Assembly (NCBI RefSeq): GCF_048128805.1
Contig: NC_136008.1
Location: 12,752,572-12,816,571, forward strand
DNA: 64,000 nt
Source of the DNA: Centroberyx gerrardi
Lineage: Eukaryota; Chordata; Actinopteri; Beryciformes; Berycidae
Direction: 5' to 3'
Both the position numbers and the translations under genes were made by a program. The notes beneath the pieces are model-generated. The model was not told where the DNA came from. It did not search any database and was given only the letters and a program-made list of their open reading frames with translations. This document shows, one piece after another, positions 26,056 to 38,845 of the stretch (positions are counted from its first letter, which is position 1; each line of letters begins with the position of its first letter).

Positions 26056-27375
26056 GCAGGATGGTGGTGGACAACTGGTCCAGTAAGCTGGCTCAGTGGG
26101 TCGGTCGCCAGGAGTTCCTCGTTCCCCCCAACGTGCTCGGACTGGTGTACGGTCAGACCGTGGTTTGGACCGGGGCTCTGTTTTGCCCTCTGCTGCCGGT
26201 CATCAACACCATCAAGTTTGTCATCATCTTCTACTGCAAGAAGGTAGAAGAAGAGATATCTCACGCTGCACACAATGCTCAGACAAAAATATAGAGTATA
26301 GTCATAACTCATCCAAACAGTTCCGACATCACATGGCACCCATTCCATTCCAGACCCTTTTTTTTATTTTTTGCCCTAACCCTGTTCCTCATCTTCTTCT
26401 TCTTCTTTCCTCTCCAGATCACGCTGTTCAATAACTGTCGTCCCGCACTGAAGACGTTTCGCTCCACCACCTCCACCTTCTTCTTCCTGGTGGTGCTTCT
26501 GTTCGGCTGGGGCCTGTCCATGGTTGTCATGATCTATAGTGTGGCTGAGTGAGTGTCGATTGCCGCCTCCTCACCTGTAACAGTCACAACAGACGTGCTT
26601 TGTAGTATAGTATTGGAAAAAGCTAATAATTGGGGTGAAATAGTAATGATAGTGGTAGCTGAGGGTTTTATCTCCAGTTGTTGTGGTTCTGCAGCTCAAT
26701 ACGTAGAGCATTGCACCAAGATTGGCAGGGGTTTAATTCTCACTGGGGTTATGTTATGTTATGTTATGTTATGTTATGGTTTTGAAGTCTGTTTCCCTCA
26801 TCCCACCCAGGATCCGTCCCTCGATGAGCTGTGGGCCATTCCGTTCCTTCTCTACCATATGGGAAATTGTTCCGACCTCTTTCTACAACCTCTCTCAAAC
26901 TACACAGGAGTTCCTCTTCTTTATCGGCTCCCAGGCATTCTCCATTCCTCTGTTTATTTTAGCTTGGTGAGTGACAGTGCGCCTTCTGTAGGATCCTTAC
27001 CCTGTTATGTATAGAAATCAATAGAATAGAATACAGCTTATATTGCACCTGCATATTACATGGTCCTTCACCTCCCATTTTATAGTTTATGATGCATAAC
27101 CACAGCTCCTCTCTCCCCCACAGTGTGGTGATGTGTTATTTCATAGCCTTGGCCTCTGTCTATGGGAAAAGTGTTGCTCTGCTAAGAGCTCAGCTTAAAC
27201 TGGTAAGTTGTAGGCATTTAATTATATGATCTACTATAAAAGTACTGAGGTACATGCAGTTTTACTAATGCAGTTTTGGGTCTTTGGCTGACAGGAGGGG
27301 CGTGACAAGCAGTTCTTGGTCAAACAGATTGAGGAGCTGAGTCGGCAACTTCAGGTTCCAGCTTCAGAACATTAA
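19478..27375 (+). CDS. tmc4: Transmembrane channel-like protein 4
   Basis: Member of the TMC family of ten-pass membrane proteins related to TMEM16; mammalian TMC4 is reported as a voltage-sensitive chloride channel. Sixteen coding exons: 19478-19517, 19727-19910, 20725-20864, 21147-21296, 22140-22225, 22480-22619, 22855-23002, 23167-23325, 23421-23578, 24288-24414, 25237-25334, 26060-26243, 26418-26548, 26811-26966, 27124-27202 and 27295-27375, in frame for 686 residues (human about 712). The TMC signature starts exon 11 at residues 445-448, [13 protein letters not shown]. Hydrophobic segments include [20 protein letters not shown] and [13 protein letters not shown]4 rather than TMC6/7/8 is called from overall similarity and from the position next to mboat7, as in mammals. 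The first exon (13 codons) is the least certain; the Met at 19478 fits the phase of exon 2. Confidence 0.93.
20180..20400 (+). repeat. Possible dispersed repeat end
   Basis: In tmc4 intron 2, a segment with AAGACCATTAGGTCGACACA, then AATAAAAGC, resembles the end of widely dispersed vertebrate repeats (consensus-like GGTCGAAACGTT). The family is not determined, and this is recalled resemblance only. Confidence 0.3.
23971..24059. repeat. (TG)n microsatellite
   Basis: About 89 nt of TG with one GAGTG interruption in tmc4 intron 9. Confidence 0.95.
26018..26053. repeat. (TG)n abutting the tmc4 exon 12 acceptor
   Basis: The TG run ends four bases before the acceptor AG (CGGCAG, exon starting 26060). 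The site therefore lacks a classical pyrimidine tract. Confidence 0.9.
26683..26778 (+). mobile_element. tRNA-derived SINE head with pentanucleotide tail
   Basis: AGCTCAATACGTAGAGC is a tRNA A-box and GGTTTAATTCT a B-box, about 35 nt apart, followed by six ATGTT units. This is the arrangement of a short tRNA-headed SINE or tRNA retro-pseudogene. It lies in tmc4 intron 13, ending about 30 nt before exon 14. Confidence 0.65.
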
Positions 27376-27596
27376 AAACGCACCATGTTGAGTTTCTCCC
27401 AACTCCATTTTTACCTTAAACATAAAAAAGACTGTGTGAGGCATCTGAAAGGACTGTATGCACCTTATTTACAATTATATAAGTTTCATATATTTAAGGA
27501 ATGTTCTGGTTCTGTCTCCGGTTCACATCTGCTAAACCAAGAGATGGATTTCTTTTCTTGATTTTTTTATCTAAGAACATACGTATGTAAAAGGGA

Positions 27597-27602
27597 AATA
27601 AA
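27597..27602 (+). terminator. tmc4: tmc4 polyadenylation signal
   Basis: AATAAA 222 nt downstream of the tmc4 stop, in an otherwise AT-rich trailer; the best candidate in the tmc4-leng1 gap. Confidence 0.75.
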
Positions 27603-28278
27603 GACCTGATCATTGTTAATCTACCTGTATGCTAGATGTGTGTATATATATTTGTGAATGCGCTAACCTTTTTTTATTTTTAAATTTTTAAATTTTGTGT
27701 CCATGAAAATACATTGCAATACACTACTTTTTTTTTTTTTTTTTTTTTACATAATACAGTACTTTTTACATAATACAAATAAAATGAAAGGCTCTCTTGC
27801 GCCCTCTAGTGTCAAACTAGTGTCGTTGCAACACAGTCTAATGTTTACTTCCGGGTTGGGTCTTCCTGTGGGCAACTGGAGTCACCAGCAAGAACAACAA
27901 ATCACCCAGCAAGTAAGCATATTTGCAGTTAAAATTGAAATTGAGTTTATGGCGAAGAAGCCAGTTCAACTTCTGCTTTCGCTGCTCTGTTGTGAACGTT
28001 AAGGCAGAACTCCTACTTGCATAAATGGCAGGTAACGTTATTTGATGTTAAGAGCACCAAACCCGTAGCTTTTCTGTGTTGTTTTTCTTTCTATCTGATT
28101 GTTTTGAAACGTACCGGTTCAAGTAATTTCCTCCCTTCCTCTGGCTTACTACAAATGTCACACTATTAAGAAAAAATAGACATTATTTTGTTTTTTTATG
28201 CTCCCTACTGGCCATTCCGCACTTCTGCTAGCCCACTCAACAAACCGGCTAACTACCGTCAACAGTCCGTAAGCAAAA
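27603..28278. other. tmc4-leng1 intergenic region and leng1 leader
   Basis: Holds a poly-T run near 27729 and an ETS-like CTTCCGG at 27850. A possible untranslated leng1 exon ends at GGCAG/GTAACG near 28031, with a matching acceptor (CAACAG near 28264) just before the start codon. The UTR model is inference. Confidence 0.45.
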
Positions 28279-30907
28279 ATGAACATCCTTCCCAAGAAGA
28301 GCTGGCACGTGCGCAACAAAGATAACATCGAGCGCGTGCGGAGGGACGAGGCCCAAGCAGCAGAAGAGGAGCGCGAGGCCAAACGCCGTGTGGAGCGCGC
28401 AGAGCAAGAGGTGAGCAGTGACCAGAGTCACGTTACTTCTGTGATGATGATGCTGATGTAGCACGTAATGCCCGTTAACAGTGATGAGTAACACTCGCTC
28501 GTGAGTTTCTGTATAGGCCTGTTTTCTATAAGTCATGTTCAAAAATCACCTTATCATCCTTTATGTCATCTTTTTATCCCTTATGGTTTCACTTTAATAT
28601 GCCTGTAGGGACTTTTAGTTTTTCTGTGTATTTGTGTAGTATACTTTTGCTATACAGCAAACAATAAGACAATATATGATAATCTATACGGTTTAGGCTC
28701 TACAACAGGACAGAAAGAGATTTGTTTCAGGGCTCAGGTATGCATACTTGTGATATAATGCATTATGAAATGCCTTTATAATGTTCAACTTGGAAGTACA
28801 ACTCTTCCTCTCACCACAGGCCCGCACAGAGTATCTGAGGACGAAGGCCCGAGCTGCTCTCCAGCAGACAGGAGGAAGCAGGGATGAGGATGACGAGAGG
28901 AGTGGAGGGAGCGGAGGGAGCGGGGTGCTGGAACACCTCAATCTGTTTCCCCTGGAGGAGTCTTCTGAGAAGAAAGGGAACGAGGAGTATCTCAAAGAAA
29001 AGAAAGATGAAAAGGTGATGGTGCTATCACTTGTGTCACTCTCAACCACCTTTGGGTTCATGTCCACAAAAAAAAAATGTTTTCCAGGTTTGGTTACCTA
29101 GGCTTTTAATGATTATTAGTTAGTATACAATGGAGAGTGACAGGAAAGGTGGGAGAGAGAGAGAGAAAGAGAGAGAGAGCAAGAGAGAGAGAGAGAGGTT
29201 GACATACTGTACAACAGAGGCTGTGATCCAGATTCAGACCAATGACATTATGAGTAAATGGTGTGTGTGTGTTATCCCACGCCATCTGGACACTTGGGCT
29301 ACAGTTAGACTTGTTACAATTTTATCATTCAACCATGCCAAGATGCATTATGTAACAGATCTGGATGAAAAGTCAGATTTTGCTCACATTGGTATATCAG
29401 ATCTTTAAAACAAATGGAAGTGGTCAGTCTTGGGTTGTGATCAGAATTATACATAGTCTGGATGCAGTCCAGCCATAATGTGCAGCATACAAGCAGTGTA
29501 AATATATAGAAAGGGAGAGTAATACCAACAGAAAAATAAATAAATACAGCCACTGAAAACACATAACTGCTGTTTGGCTGGACTGGACAAAGCTTTGATC
29601 TCTTAAAAGGCAATCTTGAGAATCAGATCTCAGAAAATGTCAAAATGATGAGTGTAGTAGCCTTAGTTAGATTTGGCAAATTAAATGATGCTAATGATGG
29701 CAAAATGAAAAGTGATTTGAGTTTGCCCCCATTCATATTCAGTGGATTTATGCAGTTGTTTGGCACCGCCGTCGTCTGTTCTGACTGAGAACGGCACACC
29801 AAAATGTGGAGGCGACCCAATCCATTAAACAGCGAACTCTAATTACTCTTTGCTTTCCTTGTTTTTCCAGGAGAAGCAGGAGCGCGCCATCGGCTTACTG
29901 GTGTCCCTCGGGCCGCAGCCGGGGTCCGAGGTGACGCCGTGGTACATGAAAACTGGCAAAGAGCAAGAAGAGAAGAAAGAAAAAGACAAAGAAAAAGAAA
30001 AAGAGAGAGACCAGGGGAAGAGAAAGGGACTAAGTGAAGAGGAGAGAGAGAAGAGAGATCGCAGACTGAAGGACAGCTTGGACCCCTTGAAAGATATGAA
30101 GAAAGCGCTGGCTGTAAAGGACAGAAAGGAACACAAGAGCAAGAAAAAGGAAAGAAGAGATAGAGGGGAAAAGAGGAGCAGTGGAGAGAGGTGAGGAAAC
30201 TGTTTCAAGATGTCCATTCCCCTTGCCTGGGCATGACTTATCAAGCAATATAATATTTACTAAATTGGTAACTCACTTGTACAGAAAGCACTTTTCATGC
30301 ATAGAGTGAAAAACCTTTCAGACAGCAGACAACAATGAATCTTTAAAACATCTGGCATGGACCTGTCATTTATTAAATATGTTCCAAACCAGTAATTCAG
30401 CATATTTAGGTTTGTTATGCATGATTTTTCTGTTTGTTTTTTGTTGTTTTCTTTCTTCCTTCTCAGGGTTTCAGGTTTTCTATTGGCATCAATTGTAGAT
30501 TTTCAGTCCTGATGCTTTTCTAACATTACTACCTGCCATTTTGTGCTTTCTTGATCACATTCCTGACTGATAAATGAGGCATTGTGGACATGAGTGTGAT
30601 GATTTGATGAAAATGTGATGATATGGCGGTGAATATCCTCACGGAGAGATATACCAAAGCTGTCTATTCTGTCTTTTGTAGCTCTATAGAAAGGTTACGT
30701 GCCGAGCGTCTACAGCGGGAGGCTGAGGAGAGGCGGAGAGCCCAGGCGCTGCTGGACCAGAAGAACGGCAAAGGGAAGGACAAGGAGCCGGGGAGGGAGA
30801 CGGAGGAGAGGGACCGGCCCTACAACAGCGCTTACTTCCCAGAACTTGCCCGAAAGCGTCAAAGGAGGGACCGAGACAGCTGGAGAGATGAAATTTTAAA
30901 GTCATGA
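28279..30907 (+). CDS. leng1: Leukocyte receptor cluster member 1 homologue
   Basis: Small charged nuclear-type protein; function poorly defined, with mammalian LENG1 reported among splicing-associated proteins. Exons are 28279-28410, 28820-29014, 29871-30190 and 30682-30907, giving 290 residues (human 264). The N-terminus [20 protein letters not shown] is nearly identical to human LENG1, and the C-terminal segment ([20 protein letters not shown], then [14 protein letters not shown]) also matches. Between these, exon 3 encodes a long Lys/Glu/Arg-rich low-complexity, coiled-coil-like stretch around a conserved PWYMKTG. It sits directly after tmc4 in the same orientation, as in mammals. Confidence 0.95.
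29118..29200. repeat. Partial SINE-like fragment with (GA)n
   Basis: AGTATACAATGGAGAGTGAC followed by a GA-rich array in leng1 intron 2 resembles the body of the SINE at 39327-39487. A similar piece occurs near 47555-47595. Truncated and uncertain. Confidence 0.4.
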
Positions 30908-32180
30908 GGCTTTTTGTCTTCGTCAGTAGTTTCTGAACTCTCAACTCCTGAGAAATGTAGTAGTGTATGTGACACAAGAAAATAGAGAATGGACAAATAT
31001 TGTGACCACTTTGTTTACAAGTGAAAGCAAGTGTTATGCACACAGGGAAGAAGGTAACATGGAAACTGGTTCATAGCCCACTGTGCTTGTAAATCTGTAA
31101 TCTGAACTATGAGTCATATGTCATGTGAGTTTATTGTCCGACAGTTGATATTTGAACATGACGAGGAGGTTTGGAGGCTACGGTTCCTCCTGGGAAACCT
31201 AGTAGTGATTATTTTTATTTATTTTTTTGTGATACTCCTCTGTTTTTGCTTGGCCTCTTCCACAGGGAGGTCAAAGGTCAGGCTCAGCTCCAGCTACCTG
31301 CACCTGGAGCTGGAAGGGATTCAGTGTTTTGCTCAAGGACACTTCAGCAGGGCAGATGGTTGCTGTCACAGAAAACACTCAATGCCACATTGTTAGCATG
31401 ACTTTTCTAACTGTTGTGAAAACTCAAGAGTTTAGATGGTATAGTAATAGAAAATCGATTAAGCAGTAACCTTTTAGTAGAGGTAAACTTTAGAGCACAT
31501 GTAAAACTTGGCAATAAGAAAAGGAGCGATTGAGAAAGTTTGTTATTACTATTTTTGTGTTTTTTATTTTATTATTTGTGAAACAAAAGACTTATGCTTA
31601 ATTGCATGTGGTCATAATTCAATTAATATTCTTTTCATCAAATTCTTAATTGCCAGTGGTCTAAATAAAAAAATCGGTGATATGATTTGGAGAAAATTCA
31701 TTGTTCATTTTTGGTTTGTTTTGTATGAAGTCATTGTTTTGTATCAACAACAATACAGTGTGCGATGTAAAACGCATGTGAAACCCTTACGAAAAAACGA
31801 AAGTAACCCTATACATTTTTTTAAGAGTATAAAAGTATATAAAAAAAAAAGTATAAAACTATAAGGAATATTATAGTGATACTATAGGAGATTAAAAATC
31901 CAATAAAGTAGAGTCAATATATAACTCCCTACTGAGCACCACGTACACACTATGACTCCCTATGGGAATATTATTATAGGATTATTATAGTGATTTTTCG
32001 TTGGAGAACATATGATGACAAGCTGGACCATGACAATGCGCGCTGTGTGTGTCTGACGTAGGCTGGAGGAGAAAAACACAGACAAGCCTCCAACACACAG
32101 TGAGATAGAGGAGGGCAAAAAAAAAAAAACCCAGGAGAAATAGCGGATGGTTGACCCGTGTTTGTTTTCACCGCGGCTTT

Positions 32181-32213
<33 letters not shown>

Positions 32214-32488
32214 GACTGCACAAATGTATTTACAGCGAGCTCCGGACTGGTTTTGGTTGGACGGGATGCACAATAGAGAATCTCACACACCGTGTTTAAT
32301 TGCGGATTAGAGGAGGGGGGGATCAAACGGAGGAGGAGGGGAAGGAGAGCACAACAAGAAGAAGGAGACGCTCTTTATTAGGAGAGAGGGGGAGACGGTG
32401 TGAGCCCGGAGACGGTACAGACTGTGGCGGGGGGACGGGAGAGGACCGACAGCATCGCTCGGATGCTGGTGCTTTGGACGCCGCGACG
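30908..32488. other. leng1 3' region and lmtk3 promoter region
   Basis: A candidate distant leng1 poly(A) signal AATAAA is at 31664-31669. Sequence at 31300-31360 (CTTGCTCAAGGACACTTC-like) resembles a segment common in dispersed fish repeats. From about 32200 the sequence turns GC- and purine-rich, as expected for the lmtk3 promoter and leader, with a short GA array at 32190-32213. Confidence 0.45.
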
Positions 32489-35400
32489 ATGCGACGACAC
32501 TGCTGGGTGATGATAGTGCTGGCGGGGATGATGTCGTACTTCAACCCGGAGAGAGCCCTCGGAGCCCCGCAGAGGGAAGGTGAGCGGTGTCGGCGGGGAT
32601 GCAAAATATTTCAGTGATGCTGGAGAAAGGAGAGGAGAGGAGAGGAGAGGAGAGGGGGAAGCGGGGAGGGGAGGGAGGGAGAGACGAGAGAGGGGGGGGG
32701 GGGGGGGGGGAGACAGTCAGTCTATTAGGTTATGAAAAGGCCTACATGGGGAAATATTAGCCAGCATGAGTGAGACGCCAAATAATGCGAATTATTATTG
32801 CAGTACGTGACTGTCTTGATCAAAATAGTCAGCGGCGGCTGCGAGGCTGGCGCGATGATGGTTATAATATTTGCGTGCGGTGATGAAAATATTGGGGGGA
32901 TGTTTCGATTTCAGGCCTTTCAGCTCACATCGATGGCATTTAAAAACAGCACACATGAATAGCAGGCTAAAGCGCTGGTCAGTGCGAGATATTTATAAAT
33001 AGCCTGCGATTTGGCACGGGGGATTATTCAGTTATAGCCTATTAGCCACTATTGGCGTTTTTCTGAATTTGAATTCGCCTTGTTTCCCCATGATTTGGCA
33101 GTGTGTTGTGTTTGTGTAATGTGTGCAGTCATTGTATTGTGGTGTATTGTTTTGATAAGAGCTGTTGGCACCGGGGCTGGTGGAATAGGCCCTGTTATGT
33201 TCCTATTTATATGCAGTGTCTGTCTGGACATCTGTCTAGGGAAAGATGAAAGAATAGCATTGCACAGGAATTGTGCATCAGTCTTGCAGCCACTAGTTAT
33301 GTTGGTGGTGTATGTTTAAGCAACCTGCACAGCCAGAAGTGATTAGAATTTCATATTTTGCCCGTGTTTTGTGTTTTTTTTTCCTATATATGCAGTCAAA
33401 TGAGTCCGAATGTGGCGCAAATAGGCTACAAACTATAATCAGCAATTACATATTTATCTTTCTCATTTAGAATTAGGTTAAGTAAGAATTCAGTATATTT
33501 ATTTCTTAACAAGAGACATAGCCCATACATTCGCTTGGATATGAAGGTGGCCTTTATATGCTCAACACATCCTCACTTACCTTTGTTGAGGTCATTTGGC
33601 CCCTGGCCCAGGCTTGTGTGAAATGACTATCCTACTCTCTCTCTCTTGGGGTTTCTTTCTTTTTTGTAAGCTTTGCTGAGAAAGAGGAACAAATGCCAAA
33701 GTGTTAATCACAGTTAGGCCTGCACTTTGATCTTACAGGACAAACATCACTTAAAGTCTTTTGTTTAGATTTATAGTGGCATGTTGATCCTATATCCCCA
33801 TATTGACCCAATAAATGATTAAAAACATTACCTTGCAATTTAAGAATGTAATGTTTACAATATAATAGTCTGGTGAATGAATGTAATTTTGGATTTGTGT
33901 GGGGCCACAGAGGATCATGTTATTTTGAGTGCATACTTAAAAATGATAAGTCAGTAGGCTAATTGCTAGGTATAACTGCAATATTAATATTCCAGACAGA
34001 GTATAGATTCACAAAAACAAACTGAGATGTCCAGTTGTAGCCTACCAATGTGAGTCGGACACGGTCTGACTGTTTCAAGGTTTCATTGTTCTGATCTCTT
34101 GTCATCTGTCATAACTGATAAAATATTTGGCTGTATAGATTTTTGGCTTTAGGATTTACATGCAACCTATAGATAATAAGTGAAGGGTATTTAACCACCC
34201 TGCCCTGCCCCTTTTTTTTGTTACAGATGGTTCGCTTCTCACAATCGACCACGTTGAGGTACAAATATCAAATGCCCCGAACCCTCCCTCTCTCACCTAA
34301 GTAGTCCACCTTCCTGATTTGAGTAATTCTTTTCCAATTTCCAACCCTTCCCAATTAGCGCTCCTCTTACCTAAATGACAGCTCCAGCCCCCCTCCCCTG
34401 CTTCTCAACTGTGTTTCCTAAGTGGAATGCCATTTCTGATACTTCCCCCCTCCCCATGCTTTTTCCTAACTGGAATGGTATACTCTCCCAATTTCAAACT
34501 TTTAATTCTTTGATTCAAATTGCTCTCTCTTTTCTTTTTACCGATTCAGACAATGGTTTTCTCTGAACTTGGTTTCTTTTCCTGCTTTTTTTCCCCCCCA
34601 AATCCCTGATGCAAGTTGTCCATTGGGGTTCTCCACTGTGTTCCAAACCCGCCGCTATGAAAACGCTCCAATGGTTTCCCTCTAAACAAAACACCTGTGT
34701 AACATGACTTCACTCTTGTGATTCAATGAAGTCTTCTCTTTTCCTTCTCACTGACTCAAACCTAACAGTGTGTCCCCCTTAGAAGCACAAGCACCCCGAG
34801 TAGCAGCACTAAACCCTTTCCTCCCTTGTATTTCTTCCTCCCACCCCCCACCCCCTCCGTCTTCCTCTCAGTCTCTCAATCCAGGGCCGCATCCCTCTCT
34901 CCTCCACCCTACGTCGTCATTCTCATCTCTTGCTCGGGGCTCGTCTCTTTTGTTCTGCTGCTCCTCACCTGCCTGTGCTGCAAGAGAGGAGGAGTGGGAT
35001 TCAATGTAAGTCTTCAACATGTAAGAGACTTATTCACCTCTCTTGCTTTTTTTTTTCTGTCACTGTATGGTTTTATATGTAAGCATGACTGGAGCGCAGA
35101 GAATAGTGGGGTAAACTGCGGTTGTCCATGAGGATTGGTATGTAAAGGGACTCCTGGATAATCGTAACTCTGCATGAGTCAATAATTCTAACTTAATGAG
35201 GTAGAAATGGTCAATAATCTTCTGTCATTCTAATCTTAACTAAGCTCTCCCCGCTCTGACCTGATGTTGTTGTTGTTGTTTAGCTGGCAGACAGTCATTA
35301 GTTCAGAATGGCTGTTTTCTCCTTCCTGTCTGCCCTTGACGCTTACTGCTAAATGCATGTGTAGTATAGTTTATTATTGTTTTTATTTTATACTGATAAT

Positions 35401-36974
35401 GTGATATTTCTTGAACTTTGGGTGCTGCGGTGGGACAAGCAGGAGTTTGACAATGCGGACGGGGAGGAGTGCTCCGGGGGCTCCAGTCCCGTCCAGGAGG
35501 ACAGCCTCTCGTCGTGCCCCTCCCTCCCCGAGGTTTACACCCTGCCAGTCAGAGACCGGCCCAACTGCCCTGCCCTGCAGGACGCAGCAGGTAAGACCCA
35601 ACTAAATGGCTTTCTTGTACAGCTGTGTGTGTTAAAGCATTGGCGTCCTCATGAGGAAAGGCCAATACATCTGCTGGTTATCCTGCAGTAAGCTTGTAGC
35701 CTGTATCATTGATGTGAGTCCATTAAAGGTATCAAACCGAGTATATGACCAGTAGGACCGGACTCCCTACTGAACTTCAGTGGAGTGGAAACCTTGATCT
35801 GATAAAATGCTGCACCGATGCTCTGTTTGAGCAGCCAAGTCGGCCATTTGGCTGACTTGCAGGAACAAGGTGAGGGGTTTGGGTGCTGCGGACCCTGTGG
35901 CAATTATGAGAGAGACGGTCTCTGCTCGCCTTAGAGTGGAGTACAAAGATTTTTGTCTCAGAAATGAATCGTCTCATTTAGTCTTTGGGGGCTGCAGTGG
36001 GAGAGGGAGTCTGACTGTTTGTATTTAAAATGTTGTTTGTACCTGTTAGGGCTGCCAGCGCTGAAAATATTGTTATTGTTGTGAGTGTGGGGCGGTGAGT
36101 TTTTAAGATGATTTTACTTACTTTCTCGTCTGTTTTGTTGTGAGATGTTTCATGAAAGAACATTCGAGGTCAAAGTCTGTTTGACCCTCCTCTCTTCTCC
36201 TTTACAGACTCCAAGTCTCAGTGCTTCAAAAGACACACGCTCAACTACCTTCAGGAGATCGGAAATGGCTGGTTTGGAAAGGTAAGATGATTCTCTGTCA
36301 CATTCAGGTATCATAATGTTTTTGTTTTTTTAAATTTAGAATGTGCGTGTCTTAAATCTCATCCTAACTTGTCTTTCTTAGAGCACGTGTTGTTCTGTTA
36401 TATGTAATATTGGCTCCCAACCATGAGTCCTAACAAAATAGTCTTTTTATTGCTGATCTCCCTCTCTCTGTTTTGCCTGGCACTCGTCCATCTCTGCCCT
36501 TCTCACCATTTCTCCATCTCTCTCTGTTTTTTTTTGTTTTGTTTATGTTTTTTTTTTTTTTTCTCTTGTCCGTCCATCTCTCCTATAGGTGATCCTGGCT
36601 GAGGTGCTGTGTGACTGCAGCTCCTCTCAGGCTGTGGTGAAGGAGCTGCGTGTCAGTGCCAGCCCTCTGGAGCAGAGGAAGTTCCTGGCTGAGTCTGAGC
36701 CATACAGGTGGGAGGAAACTGCCGAGACACGGGTAGCCATTTTGGGTCCTTAAACACTGTGTCCGGTTTGGATTGTTTCTGTTTACTGCCAGGAGAGTTG
36801 ATATGCTTACTAGCCACATTAAGTGGAAGTTGCTGTTTTTCATGTAAATATTTTGTTTGGGGAGTCAAATGAGTAATGGCACTGCAGGTAAATGGAACTT
36901 AATCTGGGCGATGAATACTAGACTGACCTATTTAGTATGTTTGACTTAGAATTAGAATAGCACTTTGGCTGTCC

Positions 36975-37014
<40 letters not shown>

Positions 37015-37169
37015 CACACACACGCACACACACACACACACATACACACAAACACTTAAGCATGCATACTTCTACACAGAGGCACTGCGTCATGCAAGGA
37101 CAAGGCTGTCTGTTCTTTTTCTCATTAATTCCTATTTTTGGGCAAAACCCACAACAACCTGCACTATCC

Positions 37170-37215
<46 letters not shown>

Positions 37216-37425
37216 ACACACACCCAGCCTTTCTTTCTTTCTCTCACACACACACACACACACACACACACATTCACATGCTGTTTGCGTCTCTTATCCA
37301 CAACACCTTCTTTCTCCTGTTCTTGCTGAGGCACAAACCTTCTCCTTGTCCTATTATCTCTCCCTCTTCTCACCTTTTCTATCCCAGTTTCTCTCTGACA
37401 CAAACACACACACACACGCCCAACT

Positions 37426-37463
<38 letters not shown>

Positions 37464-37574
37464 AACTACAAGCAAACACACAACACACCAGTACTCTCTA
37501 TTTCCATTTTTATTTTTCCCAACCATCGCTCACCGTTACCTGTGCTTTGCTGCAGTGCCTCACTCTTCATCAAG

Positions 37575-37624
<50 letters not shown>

Positions 37625-38807
37625 TCTCTGACTGTTTTCCCCTCCCTCTCCGGTTTCCCTTTATGCCTTCAGGAGCCTCCAACATCCTAACATCCTCCAG
37701 TGTTTAGGCCAATGCAGCGAGAGTATCCCGTTCCTCCTGGTTATGGAGTTCTGTCAGCTGGTAAGGAGAAATCTGAGACGGCAGATGGCGGATGATTTGA
37801 GCCGCATTCTGCAGTTTATTTGCTGTGGAAATGATTATAGAATTAGGAATCTTCCAGCGTCATTAAAATCTGCTTTGCATCTGTAGGATCTGTTTGTTTT
37901 CGTCTCCTCTGCTTGCTTAATCAGTGACTGATTGAGGAAACCATATGATCGGACTCTCCCAGGCAAAACAAAGACCCAAACAGATCAATTACAGCAACAC
38001 AGAGAGGGAGGCCAAACAACACCGGAGTCCTCGTAGGCTTCTACTCCCCCGTTTCATGAAGTCCTCTATTGCCCTTTCTTGGGGGATATTTTTTCATCCT
38101 TTTATATAGGCCTCATTTTATTTCCTTGCCCTTCCTGGAGCACAAATCACTAATACAAAGGCTGCCAGCTCATTACCAATTCCCCTACTGCTTTTGAGGG
38201 TGTGTGATGGAAAACACCTAGAAAGGAACATAGTTATTGCAGAAGTCGCAAATATCCTCTCTGTGCACTCACTGCCTACAAGGTGTTGCCTGCAGTTTTT
38301 AATTCCGTTTTAGGTGAAGGGCACAAATGAAAAATACTTGGCACACACACATATGGCCGTACCGGTGCTGACTCATTCTCTGTTTCAGTCCGCATATAGT
38401 TCAATACATTGTTGTTGTGATGTGTAACTAGGGCGACCTGAAGAGATACCTGCGGGCCCAGCGCAAGTCAGATGGGATGACCCCCGACCTGCTGACCCGG
38501 GATCTGTTGACTCTTCAGCGAATGGCTTTTGAGATCACCTCAGGCCTGCTGCATCTTCACGAAAACAACTATATCCACAGGTCGGTCAAGACAAACCTCA
38601 TGTCCGTTATCAGGATAAAGGTCTTCAATCAAGACTGTATCTCTTAACCAAATTAGATAGAGTGTGTTTCACTGATCAATGTGACTCATTTTTGGAGCGG
38701 GTTTGTTCTCCTCTCTGTAGTGATCTGGCATTAAGAAACTGCCTGCTGACCTCAGACCTCACTGTAAGAATAGGCGACTACGGCCTTTCGCACAACCATT
38801 ATAAGGT

Positions 38808-38845
<38 letters not shown>

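Noticed and set aside
32300-32488. Upstream in-frame ATG extending LMTK3 by 63 residues
   Set aside because: Would place an Arg/Gly-rich leader before a good signal peptide; the purine-rich stretch is better read as 5'UTR.
34227-34258. Possible mini-exon in lmtk3 intron 1 with a good acceptor and donor
   Set aside because: It joins exon 1 in frame but leaves the transmembrane exon out of frame with any nearby acceptor.
36965-37690. A 241-codon open frame on the plus strand with threonine-histidine runs
   Set aside because: It is translated CA/CT microsatellite within lmtk3 intron 5; no non-repeat homology.
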